Positions 35,545-47,376 of a stretch of DNA of 64,000 bases are shown piece after piece; position 1 is the first letter of the stretch; every line of letters starts with the position of its first letter. The notes under the pieces are model-generated. The model saw nothing but the letters and a program-made list of their open reading frames with translations. It did no database searches and was not told the DNA's origin. The DNA lies in NCBI GenBank assembly GCA_015680685.1, contig MNCI01016437.1:40551-104550 (forward strand), in the 5' to 3' direction. The translations under genes and the position numbers were made by a program. Source of the DNA: Gnetum montanum (Eukaryota > Streptophyta > Gnetopsida > Gnetales > Gnetaceae).

Positions 35545-35828
35545 ATGGACCAAAAAATTGTGGACCAAGTCCATGAAGGATTGTGTGGAGGGCACATTGC
35601 TCCCAGGGCTATGACAACTAAAATCAGGCATTTAGGCTACTATTGGCCTTGCATAGAGCATGATTGCCTTGCTAAGGTTAGAACATGCAACCTGTGTCAA
35701 CGCCATGGGAACCTTATACATGTGTCACCTACCGAATTGCATATCATGCAAATTACATGGCCATTCCAACATTGGGGACTCGACATAATAGGACCCATCA
35801 TGCCTAAGTCTTCTGTGGGACATAATTG
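35545..35828 (+). pseudogene. Tat integrase N-terminal part fused to RT
   Basis: Directly after the truncated RT box the frame reads QKIVDQVHEGLCGGHIAPRA, then YYWPCIEHDCLAKVRTCNLC with the HHCC zinc-binding pattern (H, H, C, C) intact. The core start HWGLDIIGPIMPKSSVGHN follows and then a TGA stop. The missing piece is the end of RT and all of RNase H. The rest of the integrase core and C-terminus are also absent: the array follows at 35829. Confidence 0.85.
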
Positions 35829-36120
35829 AAGTACTATAAACTAGCATAGAACGTCTGCTATGATGTTAAACTAGCACAACACGTCTTTGGGCCATGACAT
35901 AAAACTGGCACCCATAGCATGGTTCGCTATGACCTTAAACTAGCCGTCCACCATCCGCTATGATAATAAACTAGCACATCGGTCTGCCAGGACCTTAAAT
36001 TGGTACATCACGGTTTGCTAGGACCTTAAAATAGCACATTAGTTTGCTGAGACCTTAAACCAGCACATCTGATGGTCTACCAAGACCATAAATTGGGTTC
36101 ACAATGCAACGCCTCCCAAC
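35829..36120. repeat. Tat 3' UTR short-repeat array, copy 5
   Basis: Seven or eight units with GCTATGACNTTAAACTAGCACA. Very similar to 2270-2705, which also follows an integrase. Confidence 0.8.
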
Positions 36121-37519
36121 TTACACATGTGACATGGTAAACAAGTGAGCATGCACACTTTCACAACATGGGGTGTGACATTGTAGTTCCAAAATGGAGT
36201 TCACGATGTCAAGAGAAAACCCTTTGAAACACATGCAATGTTATCACCCCTGGCATCTTGTTGATCTTATAGAGATGTTGTTTGACATCTTGTTGACCTT
36301 TCGGAGCTACCACTACCATAGCCAATCATCTTGGTAGTAGCTCTTGCCATCAGCACTTGCTGTTGGAGTCCCAGCACTATTGTGGCCCAGCCACAAGGTT
36401 GCCATCCTCTAGCCCTCACCATCGTCCGAGTCCAAAAGGCGTTTAGCTACTAAGCCTTTCACCTTGTAACTAGACTGCATGATGTTTGCCTTGGGTGGGG
36501 AATCTTGAGCACCTGCATCATCACCGCTCCTAGCTTCTTCCATGCTAACATTTCTAGCCTGTTGTGGCCAAAACTTGCGTTGGCCTTCCTACTTTATACA
36601 TTGTGAACGACAAACACAACACTTGCCACCGTGGTAGTGTTCAAAGCAAGCAGGATTTTTCCCTTACTTCAGTTCATGGTTTTTTTTTCTGGTTTTCTCT
36701 CTGTTGTGTTTGCAATATAGAAGCCAAGAGGGCATCATTCAAAGATGTGTTGTACCATGAAAGCGAGACACAAAGTTGTTTTGAAGTACCCGCTTCGATT
36801 AGCCTAGCTACTTGAGAATGCATACCTTACTCTCCCTTCAGCCAAATTAATCTCGATACCCCATACTTGTAATTTCTGATATCCTCTCCACAAGCTTTCC
36901 CAATGCACAAAGCCCTTTCACATGCCCAACCACAAGGCCCATGGTGGACGTAATGCAACTCATCCCATGGGAAGCCTCTGTAGGTAGGTCAAAGCCCTAC
37001 ATGGATGTAACATAGTTCATCTTAGGGAGGAAACACCTATCCTATAGCAACAACAAGGTTGTCATCAAGTGAACATGGGTGTGCAACAAAAAGCACAAAA
37101 GCACTAAAGAAAAGGCTCAACAAAAAAGTTCCTAAAACAAATGGCACAATAGCTGCTTAACAAACATTTCAGCTATGGATCAACCATCTCTAAACACTTT
37201 GATGAGAGGTTGAAATCCAAAAAAAAAGAAAGACATTCAAATGTGCTGATTCCCTCATAAGAATTTCAACAAGGGATCACATTATGGCAACAATTATCAT
37301 GGTGTTGCATTCTACATCCTTTCTTCCCTAAACCTATTTCCTCAAATCCATCCCTTGCCTCCTACCTTACAATCACTCTTCCAGTACTCTCAAACGTAGC
37401 GAAGCATCATCGAAGTGGACACTGAAGAGCGATGTTGGGGTCTTGTTCTTGTTGTTATTTTGTATTCTTTGTTGACATCTCTCGGGCAGATCCTCCAGAC
37501 GTCAAAAAAGAGGGACCAT
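36121..37519 (+). other. 3' noncoding end of element Y with polypurine tract
   Basis: Aligns by blocks with 2706-4352: TGACATTGTAGTTCCAAAATGG near 36177 with CATTGTAGTTCTAGAATGG near 2789, and CCTATCCTATAG near 37030 with the same words near 3730. The tract AAAAAGAGGGACCAT at 37505-37519 precedes the LTR start. No protein is recognised. Confidence 0.7.
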
Positions 37520-38470
37520 TGAAACACCATAAATTTTAGGATTCTCATGATTAAGCATAGTCCCAAATTTGGGCAAGGATCTCTGCAAGCGTGGTGTCAC
37601 GCTGGACCATGCAGACGACGTGGCATCCCAGAAGTCCTAACATCTGCAAGGCTATTTCTGAGCCTGCCTACCATCCCCTGTAGAACAGTCAATGCAGCAC
37701 CTAGCCACGAGGCCAGTTTGCATGAAAGAGGCAGTAGGGATAGACTGTACAGTTTGGCAACTTGTCTATCTCCCAAGCTGACAAGCGTACTACATCCTCT
37801 AGCTTGCCTAGCTTGAGACTTGACCTGATTGATGGTCTACCTAGGGACCATGCTAGGAGCTATTGAAAGTGTTTAGGATGAGCAAAATAATTTGGCAAGT
37901 TTTCTAACTGGAGAAACTACTACGCTACGCTATGCTACACAACATAGCAGGCCAAGAGGAGATTGATCAGGTGCCACAGATGCAGTTGACAATAACTTAG
38001 CCCCCCGAGATACTTGTCTTGTTTCATCCTTAAAGCATGAGCAACATAACGTAGCAAAGTCTGGAAAATTTCGTCAAAAATCACCTTCATTTAAGTGCTA
38101 CGCTATGCTATGCTACATAGCATAGCATAGTGTAGCAGGGTTTGATGAAAACAATGCTTCTGCACAGACTGATTTTGGCGAAGTGAACACATTTGCCTGT
38201 GTCTTAACCATCAAGCATGATCCTTTTGCTAACACTCTAGGACATGACCAACATCCCGTGACGATATATTTGCAAAGTGAGTCAGAATTCAGGCCAAATA
38301 GAGTGCTACACTATGCTACGTAGCACAGCGTAGCAGGGTCAAGATGCACAAAGGTCCTCTGCCAAGTGATTCTAGCAAAAGAATTGCACTCGACCACACT
38401 CTGACCTCCAAGATTGCCTGTCCCACCTCACCCTCTGGCCCCAAGTAAAATTTCTTGACAAAGCATTGCA
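37520..38470 (+). repeat. Tat 3' LTR of element Y, truncated
   Basis: Starts TGAAACACCATAAATTTTAG. The first 30 bases match the other Tat LTRs, the rest is a diverged U3. Palindromic words like GCTACGCTATGC...GCATAGCGTAGC occur near 37918, 38098 and 38309, spaced about 180-210 bases, the same arrangement as in X. No TATA box or U5 is present before the copia sequence begins near 38470, so the LTR was cut off. Confidence 0.6.
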
Positions 38471-39480
38471 AATCAAACAAGGATTCATGACACACTGGCT
38501 ATTTCATTCCTAGGGCACTAGTTCAAATTGAATCTATCACCCTTCATAATGGATGCTATACTTGGTGAACAATCTTTCATCCAAAACCTCTCTAAAACTT
38601 TATTGATATAGGTTTCTTGTGACAGTCCCAGAATACATTTAGTTTTGTCCCTATGGATCTATATGCCAATGACATAAGATGCCTCACCCATATCCTTCAT
38701 GTTAAAATTCTTAGAGAGAAAATGTTTCACCTCATATAGAAATCCACTATTATTGGTTGCAAGAAGGATATCATCCACATATAGAACAAGGAAACAGATT
38801 TTTCTCCCACTAACCTTTTGGTATATACATTGATCCATGATGTTTTCTTCAAAACCAAATGAAGTGATTATATCATGAAAGTTTAAGTACCATTGACGGG
38901 AGGCCTATTTCAATCCATATATGGATTTCCTAAGCCTGCATACCAATTTCTCATCATCACTAGAGAAAAATCCTTTAGGTTGTTTCATATAAACCTCTTC
39001 CTCTAGATCACCATTAAAATGTTATTTTCACATCCATTTGATGTAATTCAAGATCAAAATAGGCAACCAATGACATGATAACACGAATGGAGTCCTTCTT
39101 AGACACATGAGAAAAGGTCTCCTTGTAATCTATTCCCTCTTTCTAAGTCAACCCTTTAGCAACAAGTTTGACCTTATATCTTTCAATGTTGCCCAATGAG
39201 TCTTTCTTAGTCTTGAAGACCCATTTGCATCCAATGGATTTTACACCATCAAGGAACTTGACAAGATCTCAAACTCCATTAGATGACATAGAGTTTATTT
39301 CATCTTTCATGGTATCATACCACAAGTTAGATTCCTTACAACTCATGGCTTGTGAAAACATTTCGAGATCATTTTCAGCTCCTATGTTGTAGTCAAACGC
39401 CTATAAATACACCATCTAGTCACTAAGAATCATTGCTCACCTTACTCTAGTAGATATTCTTAATGTTGGTTCATCATTCT
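38471..39480 (-). pseudogene. Ty1/copia reverse transcriptase remnant
   Basis: The minus strand carries the copia RT box as FLVLYVDDI at about 38790-38760 and CILGLSQETYINKVLERF near 38640-38585, the block that ends copia RT. Further upstream (39400-38800) a Lys/Trp-rich N-terminal RT part can be read in broken frames. RNase H breaks off near 38470 after a short stretch of degenerate sequence. Stops such as TAG and frameshifts are frequent. Confidence 0.8.
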
Positions 39481-40440
39481 TTTAAGGATCATGATGTTCA
39501 ACAGGTTCTGGTATCTGTTTTTTAGTTGGATCTACTACTTCTTGATTAGCAGTTTATGGAACTTCCATGACTGGTTGTTGTCTAGTAAACATTTGTGCTC
39601 TAGGTGTATTGTGCACAAAAATCAGTTTATCATTTGAAATAGTGGGTTGAGAATTTGTATGATCTATCTCAAGAACAATGTTCCAAGATCTATTGCTCCC
39701 ACTAATTAAGTCATTCTCAAGAAATTTAGCATTCCTTGATTCCACAAACTTAATATTATGTGATGGGCAATAAAATCTGTATCCCTTAGATTGTTTAACA
39801 TATCTAATAAAGTACCCACTTATGGTCCTTGGTTCTAGCTTCTTTTTTTGTGGATTATAAACTCTTACTTCAGACGAGCATCCCCAAACATGTGTTTGTC
39901 ACAAAGTTAATTTCCAACCTTTCCATAATTCAAATGGTGTCTTTAAGATAGCCTTGGTTGAAACTTGGTTTAATATATACACCACCATCTTAAGAGCTTT
40001 AGTCCACAAGGACTTAGGAAGCTTGGAGCTGCCAAGCATACTCTACACCATGTCCAATAATGTTCAATTTTTTCTTTCTACTACATCATTCTGGTCTAGA
40101 GAACTAGGCATAGTGTATTGGGCAACAATCCTATGCTCTTGAAAAAACTTAGTAAATGGACCATGTGCTTGTCCATCATCAATATGTCTATCATAGTATT
40201 TACCATCTCTATTAGATCTCACTATCTTTATTTCTCTACTTCAACCTTAAACACCTTAAAGGCATCTAAAGCTTTACTCTTGTTATGAAGCAGGTCAAGA
40301 TACATATATCATGAGTAATCATCAATAAAGGTAATGAAATGCTTTTGACCATACGCATCCATATCTAGACTACAAATATTTGTATGCATGATCTCTAATA
40401 TGTCTAAACTCCTCTTGGCATATTTCTTTGACATATTAGT
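39481..40440 (-). pseudogene. Ty1/copia integrase and linker remnant
   Basis: The linker to RT is visible at 39745-39554 (FLENDLISGSNRSWNI and HTNSQPTISNDKLIF). The catalytic core upstream (40400-39800) is broken by many stops but keeps order with the zinc-binding part at 40560. It once inserted element DNA into the chromosome. Confidence 0.65.
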
Positions 40441-41849
40441 CTACTTTCCCTTTATGTAGCCCACAGAAATGTCAAAGTCAATAAAATCCAGAGTACTAAG
40501 TACTCCATCATTTACTAATCTCTTTATTCTTTCAATAGAGATGTGTCCTAATCTATGATGCCATAACATAGAGGATTTGTCATTCATAACACATCTCTTA
40601 ATGCCAGCATGAACTTGCATAGAAGTATAAGAAGTTTTATTTTGTAAAGTAATTTTAAAAAGACCATCTGTTAATGTACCATTTCCAATAAGTTCAAATT
40701 TATAATATAAACTAAATATAGTGTCTGAAAAATTAAAGGAAAATCCCAATGATACAAGCCTTGAAACAGAAATTAAATTCCTTGAAAAACTTGGAATATA
40801 AAATGTCTTTTCCAATTCTAAAACAAAACCATTGCTTAAAATGAAAATGCATGTTCCAATTGCCTCCACATGTGAGCACATCTTGTTACCTAAATAGATG
40901 CATGACTCACTTCCCACTAGCTTCCTTAGGTTTTTCACCCCCTGCAAGGAATTGGTAACATGGATTGTAGAACCAAAATCAATCCACCCTGTGTCATGGC
41001 CAACATCAACCATATTAGATTCAACACAAACAAGTGATAGTTGAGTAACTTTCTTTTCAAGCCATTTCTGATATTTAGAATAATCCTTCTTTATGTGCCT
41101 TTTCTTTTTGCAAAAAAACATCTGGAGTTTGTTCTTAATATCAGCTTGTGTAGGCAATTTGACCTTCCACTTGCCTTTGGCTTGTCGTTTATTCTTTTCA
41201 TATGTAGCCAAATGCACACTCTCTTTCACTTCCATAGTAAGTCTTCCTTCTTCTTGCACACACATGGTCATTAGTTCATTGATTGACCATTTGTCCTATG
41301 TGTGTTATAAGAAGTCTTAAAGGGTCCATATTGTAGTGGGAGCATGTTTAAGATGTAGTTCACAAGGAAAAATTTTGACATCTCAACCTCAAGTGTTTTA
41401 AGTTGAGCTGCTATATCCCTCATTTGCAGGATGTGCTCATACACACCACGAATTTCAGTGAGCTTCATGGATGAGAACTTCATTATCAAGGTGCTAGCCA
41501 ATGCCTTGTCTAATGATTCAAATTGTTCATCAATGGCCTTTAACAAAGTGCACACATTTTCATATTATTCCAATGAACCACACATACCAGCTAAGATCTT
41601 AGTTTTTATGAACATGACATAGAGGCGATTAGATCACTCCCATTTTTCATAATTACCAATATCTTCTAGATTGCTGATTGCTGTAACAGCAGGTGGTTCA
41701 TCCTTATAGATAGCATAATCAATGTTCATCCAGCCTAAATGAAGAATAATTCTCTCCTTCCATGCCTTATAATTATCACCCTTTAATTTAGGAATGTCAC
41801 ATTTAAAATCAAAGTAGCTTATAGGTTGTATAACTGCATAATCAAACAT
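40441..41849 (-). pseudogene. Ty1/copia gag, protease and integrase zinc domain
   Basis: The polyprotein starts at 41849 (MFDYAVIQPISYFDFKCDI). Gag continues in a second frame (41555-41271) with VYEHILQMRDIAAQLKTLEV. The long open stretch 41271-40441 (276 codons) then carries a decayed zinc knuckle, FFCKKKRHIKKDY, in which two of the C-x2-C-x4-H-x4-C cysteines are replaced. A protease block follows, WIDFGSTIHVTNSLQG, with DFG in place of the usual DSG. It ends with the integrase zinc-binding start LWHHRLGHISIERIKRLVN. Loss of key residues shows decay beyond stop codons. Confidence 0.88.
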
Positions 41850-42913
41850 GCTTATGTCACTAAATTTGACGTTAAGCTACCATAAGACATGTTTACCAAT
41901 GTCAATAATAAAAAATATGAATCAAATGACATAAAATTGCCTATGGGCTAAATTTTAATTCAAATAGATTCATATATCCTTACGAAGAAACTATTAAATT
42001 ATACTCCTTTTCTTAATCCCTATGGGTAAATTAAGAAAAATAATTTAACATATCATCTTAATTAATCATATTAAATACAATAAAAATTATTGCAGGGTAA
42101 ATTTTATCATATTACATATTATTAATCACAAATTTTAATGTTGTGTATCATATGTGATCCAAAAGCTCTTAGTACATAACTTTGCATAATTAAAGATGTT
42201 GTAGCTACTCTCTAATTATACAAAATTATATAGATCACTTGTTATAATTCATATGCAAAAAATGATGCATACATATACAAAAATATCCATAAAATTGATA
42301 AATTACCAAATTTAACATGGTATAAATATAATTCATTCAATTATTCTAGCCCAAAGTGCCTAGGTGGACGCCAAAGTGCCAAAGGAAGACCCTATAAAAT
42401 GATGCTAATTCATTAGCTAACATGAAAAACCACCAAAAATGATAATAACAATGATTAATGCTAAATATGCAAGTTGAAATGGAAAACGTGCATACATAAT
42501 TCACAAAATCTAGCTATGCACAAAGGGAATAAATATCTATTAGCCTTAAGACTGCTCAAGTTAAACTAACTCGTGCTCAACTTTTGAAAACATTTACATA
42601 ACAACAGGCTATTGCAGGCCAATGATAGTAGACTATCGCACGGAAAAAAAATTTGTAGACAACACAACTAGACCAACTCTCCAAAATAACAAAAGAAAAT
42701 ATCCTCATTACCATAGAAATAATGGTTTCTATTTTCTAGTTCTACGATGCACAAGAATACACCAAAATGTGAGAGTGAAATCTCTTTCACTAGGCTAAAA
42801 CCAAAAGCGAGCAATCTTCTTCAAACTACAAGGCGTAGAAATATTAAAAAAAAAATGTTGTTTACAGGTTGCACCATCATCAAAAACTGTATCAAGACAA
42901 AGATCTAACTTCA
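41850..42913 (-). other. Copia 5' untranslated leader
   Basis: About 1.06 kb between PBS and gag start, AT-rich, without coding signal or recognisable repeat. Confidence 0.55.
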
Positions 42914-42924
42914 CTCTGATACCA
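42914..42924 (-). promoter_or_regulatory. Primer binding site, initiator tRNA-Met
   Basis: The minus strand reads TGGTATCAGAG, two bases from the LTR edge. This is the standard plant copia primer site complementary to the 3' end of initiator tRNA-Met. Confidence 0.9.
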
Positions 42925-42926
42925 AA

Positions 42927-43500
42927 TGTAGGAAAATAATTATGCAAAAAACCAAATGGCATAAGTAATCAAAGTACAGAATGCGAAAGCAAATGGCACA
43001 AGAAATTCACATGCATAAACAATTGGAAATGCATAATTCTTGAGCAAATGGAACCAACCTATAGCCACTGATGCCTTGATGCCTCAGATTAAATTTGGCA
43101 TTCTGATTCTTCTTTCACATGAGTGCTTTGCAACAATGATGTATGTAATCTTCAAGCATTTGTGAAAGGGACTAGAACTGCAATCTTGCTGTGATTCATG
43201 GTGCCTTTGTTCTGCAATCAAGAACAAATTTATAGACCATGGAATCATTACCATAAGAGACCTAATTCCAACATATAAAAAACATGTTACCAGATATGGA
43301 GACCACCTTGATATGTTAACGAAAATGCTTTAGTGTGTATTGTGGTCACTTTCATGCATTAACTAACCCATAAAAATGTATCGGTGGCCATATTAGCCAC
43401 TTTCATACATTAACTAACCCATAAAACGCATTAGTAAACATGGTGCCCACTTTCATGCACTAACTAATGCATAAAGCACTTTAGTGGGTGAGGCATGCTA
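42927..43500 (-). repeat. Ty1/copia 5' LTR
   Basis: Edge TGTAGGAAAATAATTATGC at 42927 on plus (the LTR end on minus). The sequence matches 55627-56066 over at least 400 bases. A minus-strand TATA-like TATAAAT lies near 43230. Inside 43320-43490 a word ACTTTCATGCAYTAACTAA is repeated three times about 65 bases apart. The far end of the LTR was not located; 43500 is approximate. Confidence 0.75.
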
Positions 43501-44531
43501 CATTTAAATGTAATATTTTAAATTTAAAAAAGTTGTCATCAAAAGTAACCGAGAAGGTCGTGGCATGGTTTCTGTCATTATTATAAACCATGCTTTCCAT
43601 ATGAATGGACCCAATCATCTGTAGACGTATGAATTGGCTTTTGGTGGTGTGAAGGAATGCAACTTTTGTCTATTGCAACTTGGTCCTGTTTGACTACTGT
43701 AGACACTAAGTAAATCCATTGACCCTCTTTTGGCACGTATGCAAATAGCAACCGGCAACGATTCCATACAGGGCTGGAATTTCATATTTTGTTAAACTGT
43801 AGATATACATGAACCTTGGGAAACGGTGCCTATATACAGTTATTTTTATAAGAGTTTGAATTAAAATAAAACTTATGGTAAAGTCTTGGACCCCATATAC
43901 GGGTATGTTTCCAACCCTGATTCCATATTATCATTACAGTTTGCAGGTTTTCTTTTTGAGGATTTTCAAATTGGAATCCAATATGTAGGATATTGGAAAA
44001 GCTACGACAGTTAAAATGGAAGTCCATGCTGCTGTGTGCGTGATGCTATGCATACCTCATCCTTATTATATTGTAGGGGTGTATGACTATACATGGTGCC
44101 GTGCATATATCAAAATTATTTTAGGGGAAGCCTCATCATTTATAAGGTAAACCTCCAAATCAACAATTACAACAACAATATCATTATAGAGAGTTGAAGA
44201 TCCTCTAGCAAAACAAATGAGCACTTAAATCAATAAAAAAGCCCTAGGTATTCTTATATAGTATCAAAACCAAAATTCAGAAAATAGTCATGTGCGACAT
44301 CATAGAGTTCATTTAAAATAAAGGGGATGCATATTCAAAAAAGCAAAATGCTTACAAATGCCACATTGGCTCATCTCACAAAGAGTCATGAGGATTAATT
44401 ATTATAATTGTGCATCCATGGATATTAGCCAATGGAATGAACACTTGTCACTATTAAGCTAATATAAGATTTAGTTTCCATTGTTTCTACAATTGATATT
44501 TATTTTTATCTTTTACCTTTATTTTAATCAT
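43501..44531. other. No recognised feature
   Basis: AT-rich sequence between a copia LTR and an Athila LTR. I see no long frame, tandem repeat or copy elsewhere in the window. It may include the rest of the copia LTR. Confidence 0.35.
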
Positions 44532-45494
44532 TGATGAGTGGCGAGGTACCCCTACACTCAACCATACGAAACGAGCGTAGCACGTGCGATCTAGTCAAAC
44601 TCCGTAGACTAAATGCCGACACGCCCCATGGAACACTTGGGGTTAATCATTCGTTGTCTTCCCAAACTTACTTGTAGTTGTCACGGTGTATGGTTAAGCA
44701 AGTTCGAGGTATATGACTTTTATAGTCTTTTCTAGTTTTTCTCCTATGCTAAAGGGTGAAGGGTTGAAAAACTAGCTAAATCTAACTAAGGACTAAGTCT
44801 AAATTAACTAGCATCAGCATCCGTTCCCACTTACCATACACACCCTGAACTATGCAACTGTGGCTACCAAATGCTAATCGTTACTGGGATCACCACACGT
44901 AATGCACATGCTCGAAGTGGTCGTACTGAGGCACTTAACTAGCCTAAATGTGATGAGTAGCCGATTCCTTGACTAGCCGTACACATCAGTAGATGCTCGT
45001 AATCAAGTTGTACTCATCCCACATTCTAGGAGTTTAGGGTGAGAGAGACTAATCGTGATGAGCAGCCGATTCCTTAATTAGCCATACACATTCGTTAATG
45101 CTCGTAATCAATTCGTACTCATGCCACACTAATGTAGGTAATAAATAACATGTAGGAAATAACATATAATAAAATCCTATTCCATGCACTACAAGGTTTA
45201 TCCACAAAGCTCGTCTTTATTGTCGTACACAGCTTGCGTTCAGGTACAAAGCTACTCGAATAAAGATCCATTCACTTGGGGACTCCTACTGCAGACACAT
45301 GGAAAATATTCTATCTCTGGAGTGATCAAACTACCAGAGTTTCCCTACTTCTAGCCTAGGATGGGAAATAAGGGGAGTGCCACCTCTTATTTATAGATTT
45401 AGCAACGGACTGCAATATCGCGTACGTGATATCGCAGGGGACGACACAATATCACGTACACGATATCGTGGCTCATGCGAATTGCATCTCATCA
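44532..45494 (-). repeat. Athila element A, 3' LTR
   Basis: The repeat is bounded by TGATGAG at 44532 and CTCATCA ending at 45494, so both ends show the matching terminal words TGATGAG/CTCATCA. A minus-strand TATA box TATAAATA is at 45388-45395. Near the U3 end are palindromic words such as CACGATATCGTG and ATATCGCGTACGTGATAT (45415-45475). The polypurine tract lies next to it at 45495-45506. It aligns with 50744-51312 and 56067-56881. Confidence 0.9.
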
Positions 45495-45506
45495 TACCCC
45501 CATGAC
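45495..45506 (-). promoter_or_regulatory. Polypurine tract of Athila element A
   Basis: Minus strand GTCATGGGGGTA directly before the LTR start TGATGAG. The same tract is found at 56882 and, in plus orientation, at 61541. Confidence 0.75.
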
Positions 45507-47149
45507 TGAATGAAAACTCGTCCTCGAGTTCCTTACAATAATATTGGGAAGGTAAGGAATTATTGAGGGGAATGGAACTCATGGGATGACATGTGAACAG
45601 ATCATCATTTCAAGACTTAACAAAATTGGTGTTCATGATAACAAGGGGGAACACCTTATTACAATGACATCAGGCCTTAGTTGGCGGCTGAGAAAGAGAG
45701 AGAGAAAGAAGTGTTGCTGCTACCAACGCCAAGATTGGGCCTTTGTTGTCCATCTATAACCACACCATCAATCTTGCTCCTTGCATAGCTACTTCAGCAT
45801 TGCTCCATTCCAAGTGTTTGCTCCAGATCCAATCCGTTGTTTGTATGATCGCCATCTACACACACAACACAATCATATATTAGTAGGGGTAAATGAATCA
45901 TCATGTAATTGTTACCTTGCTTCAGTGTAGGTCCATTGGCTAGGTTGTGGTATGGCTGATATGGATCAGGAGATATATTATTGATGACTACTGAAGGTGT
46001 AGGGGTTAGGAAGAAAATCAAAAATTTTGGGGCTAGGAGAAAATTGAAAAAATTAGGCCCCGTATTCCCATGACTAATCGCGAACCTCTGGTAGCGTTAG
46101 AATGGAGAAAGAAAAGAAGTAAGAAAGATAGATAAAAATGGACAACTATGACATTGATGAAATTGATGTCGGGATGGCAATGAACAAAATAAAATTGATT
46201 GCAAAAATGTTAGGGAATAGAAGTTAACAGATGCTCCAAATAGGAATGTCAGTGGGTCCTCCCCAAAGTAGGGTCATGCCCTTAATGCCCTAACAAACCC
46301 ACATTCAAAGAGTCCGTAGGCTCTGGGAATGTCATCTGGAACAAGAGTTAAAGTCTTAACCACAAGTGTTTACCAAAAAGAAAATAATGCATCAACCAAA
46401 ATATATACACTAATGATATAACTCGCAATGAGGTGAATAATGGAGAGAAGGATGGAAAGAAGAGAATGGAATGGAATACCAAGAGCAAGGTGGTGTACAA
46501 CCCCTTGTATGTTTTATGATTAATGTAACTTAGCAATTCTCATTCCAACTCCGACCTCAAACCAACCACATCCAGTGACTCCCCATCAATGCATTCGGCG
46601 GAACCCTCCCCTTGAAGTAACAAGAATGCATCTCCAAAGATCCACCACCATTCTGACGAAACAAAGGAGAGAATGGGAAGTGAGAAGGTCCTTAGTTAGA
46701 GGGAACATTTTAGTTCCATAACCAGTGCTTATAGCCCAAGCTTATTCTTCTAAGGGGTGTGCTTTGAATTCTCACTTTTTCTTCTTCTTTTTTGTGTTTT
46801 GTGTTTTTATGCGTGAGAACCACACCATGCAAAGACTTCTTATTTTTATTGTCTCAGCTTCCGATAGTTGGGTAACAACGGAAAGGTAAGAAAACTCAAG
46901 AAGAAAACATCCAAGCGCCCAAGAGAACGGCCAACACAAAAGCATCAAGTTCCCTTGAAGTCACACCCTTTGCAATCCTTGAGTCCTTTCTTAGTCTGAG
47001 AAATACCCAGTCACCGATTCATTAAAGTTCTTATTAAAAAGGAGACTGTACATTTCCAAGCCGAGAGAGACCATGGAGTGTTGTGGATGAATGGATGAAG
47101 TGAACTCATTGTCTGCCATATCAAAAGAAACATACCTTAGTATCAACAT
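45507..47149 (-). other. 3' noncoding region of Athila element A
   Basis: No coding domain. From about 46095 to 47149 it aligns with 56935-57986 nearly base for base. The interval of about 560 bases from 45537 to 46095 is absent from the other copy and is described as a separate feature. Confidence 0.7.
45537..46095 (-). other. Segment present in A, absent in A', possible exon-intron piece
   Basis: In A' the words GTTCCTTACTATGTTGGAAATGG join what is here separated by about 560 bases. On the minus strand a frame reads DPYQPYHNLANGPTLKQ. It is followed by a GTAAC splice-donor-like site, and a TGTGTGTAG acceptor-like site 60 bases later (45915-45856), then GDHTNNGLDLEQTLGMEQC and a stop. This may be a captured host gene fragment; I do not recognise the protein, and a 60-base intron is short for plants. 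Confidence 0.3.
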
Positions 47150-47376
47150 NNNNNNNNNNNNNNNNNNNNNNNNNNNNNNNNNNNNNNNNNNNNNNNNNNN
47201 NNNNNNNNNNNNNNNNNNNNNNNNNNNNNNNNNNNNNNNNNNNNNNNNNNNNNNNNNNNNNNNNNNNNNNNNNNNNNNNNNNNNNNNNNNNNNNNNNNNN
47301 NNNNNNNNNNNNNNNNNNNNNNNNNNNNNNNNNNNNNNNNNNNNNNNNNNNNNNNNNNNNNNNNNNNNNNNNNNNN
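47150..47376. other. Assembly gap (227 Ns)
   Basis: Unknown bases. The flanks, ACCTTAGTATCAACAT on the left and CTAAGAAGTGTCCAACTTC on the right, align with 57971-57986 and 58413-58431 in A', so the missing sequence is probably the A-rich region seen at 57987-58407. Confidence 0.95.

Noticed and set aside
37547-37816. An 89-codon plus-strand frame
   Set aside because: Lies in the U3 part of a Tat LTR, shows no known domain and has no second copy supporting it.
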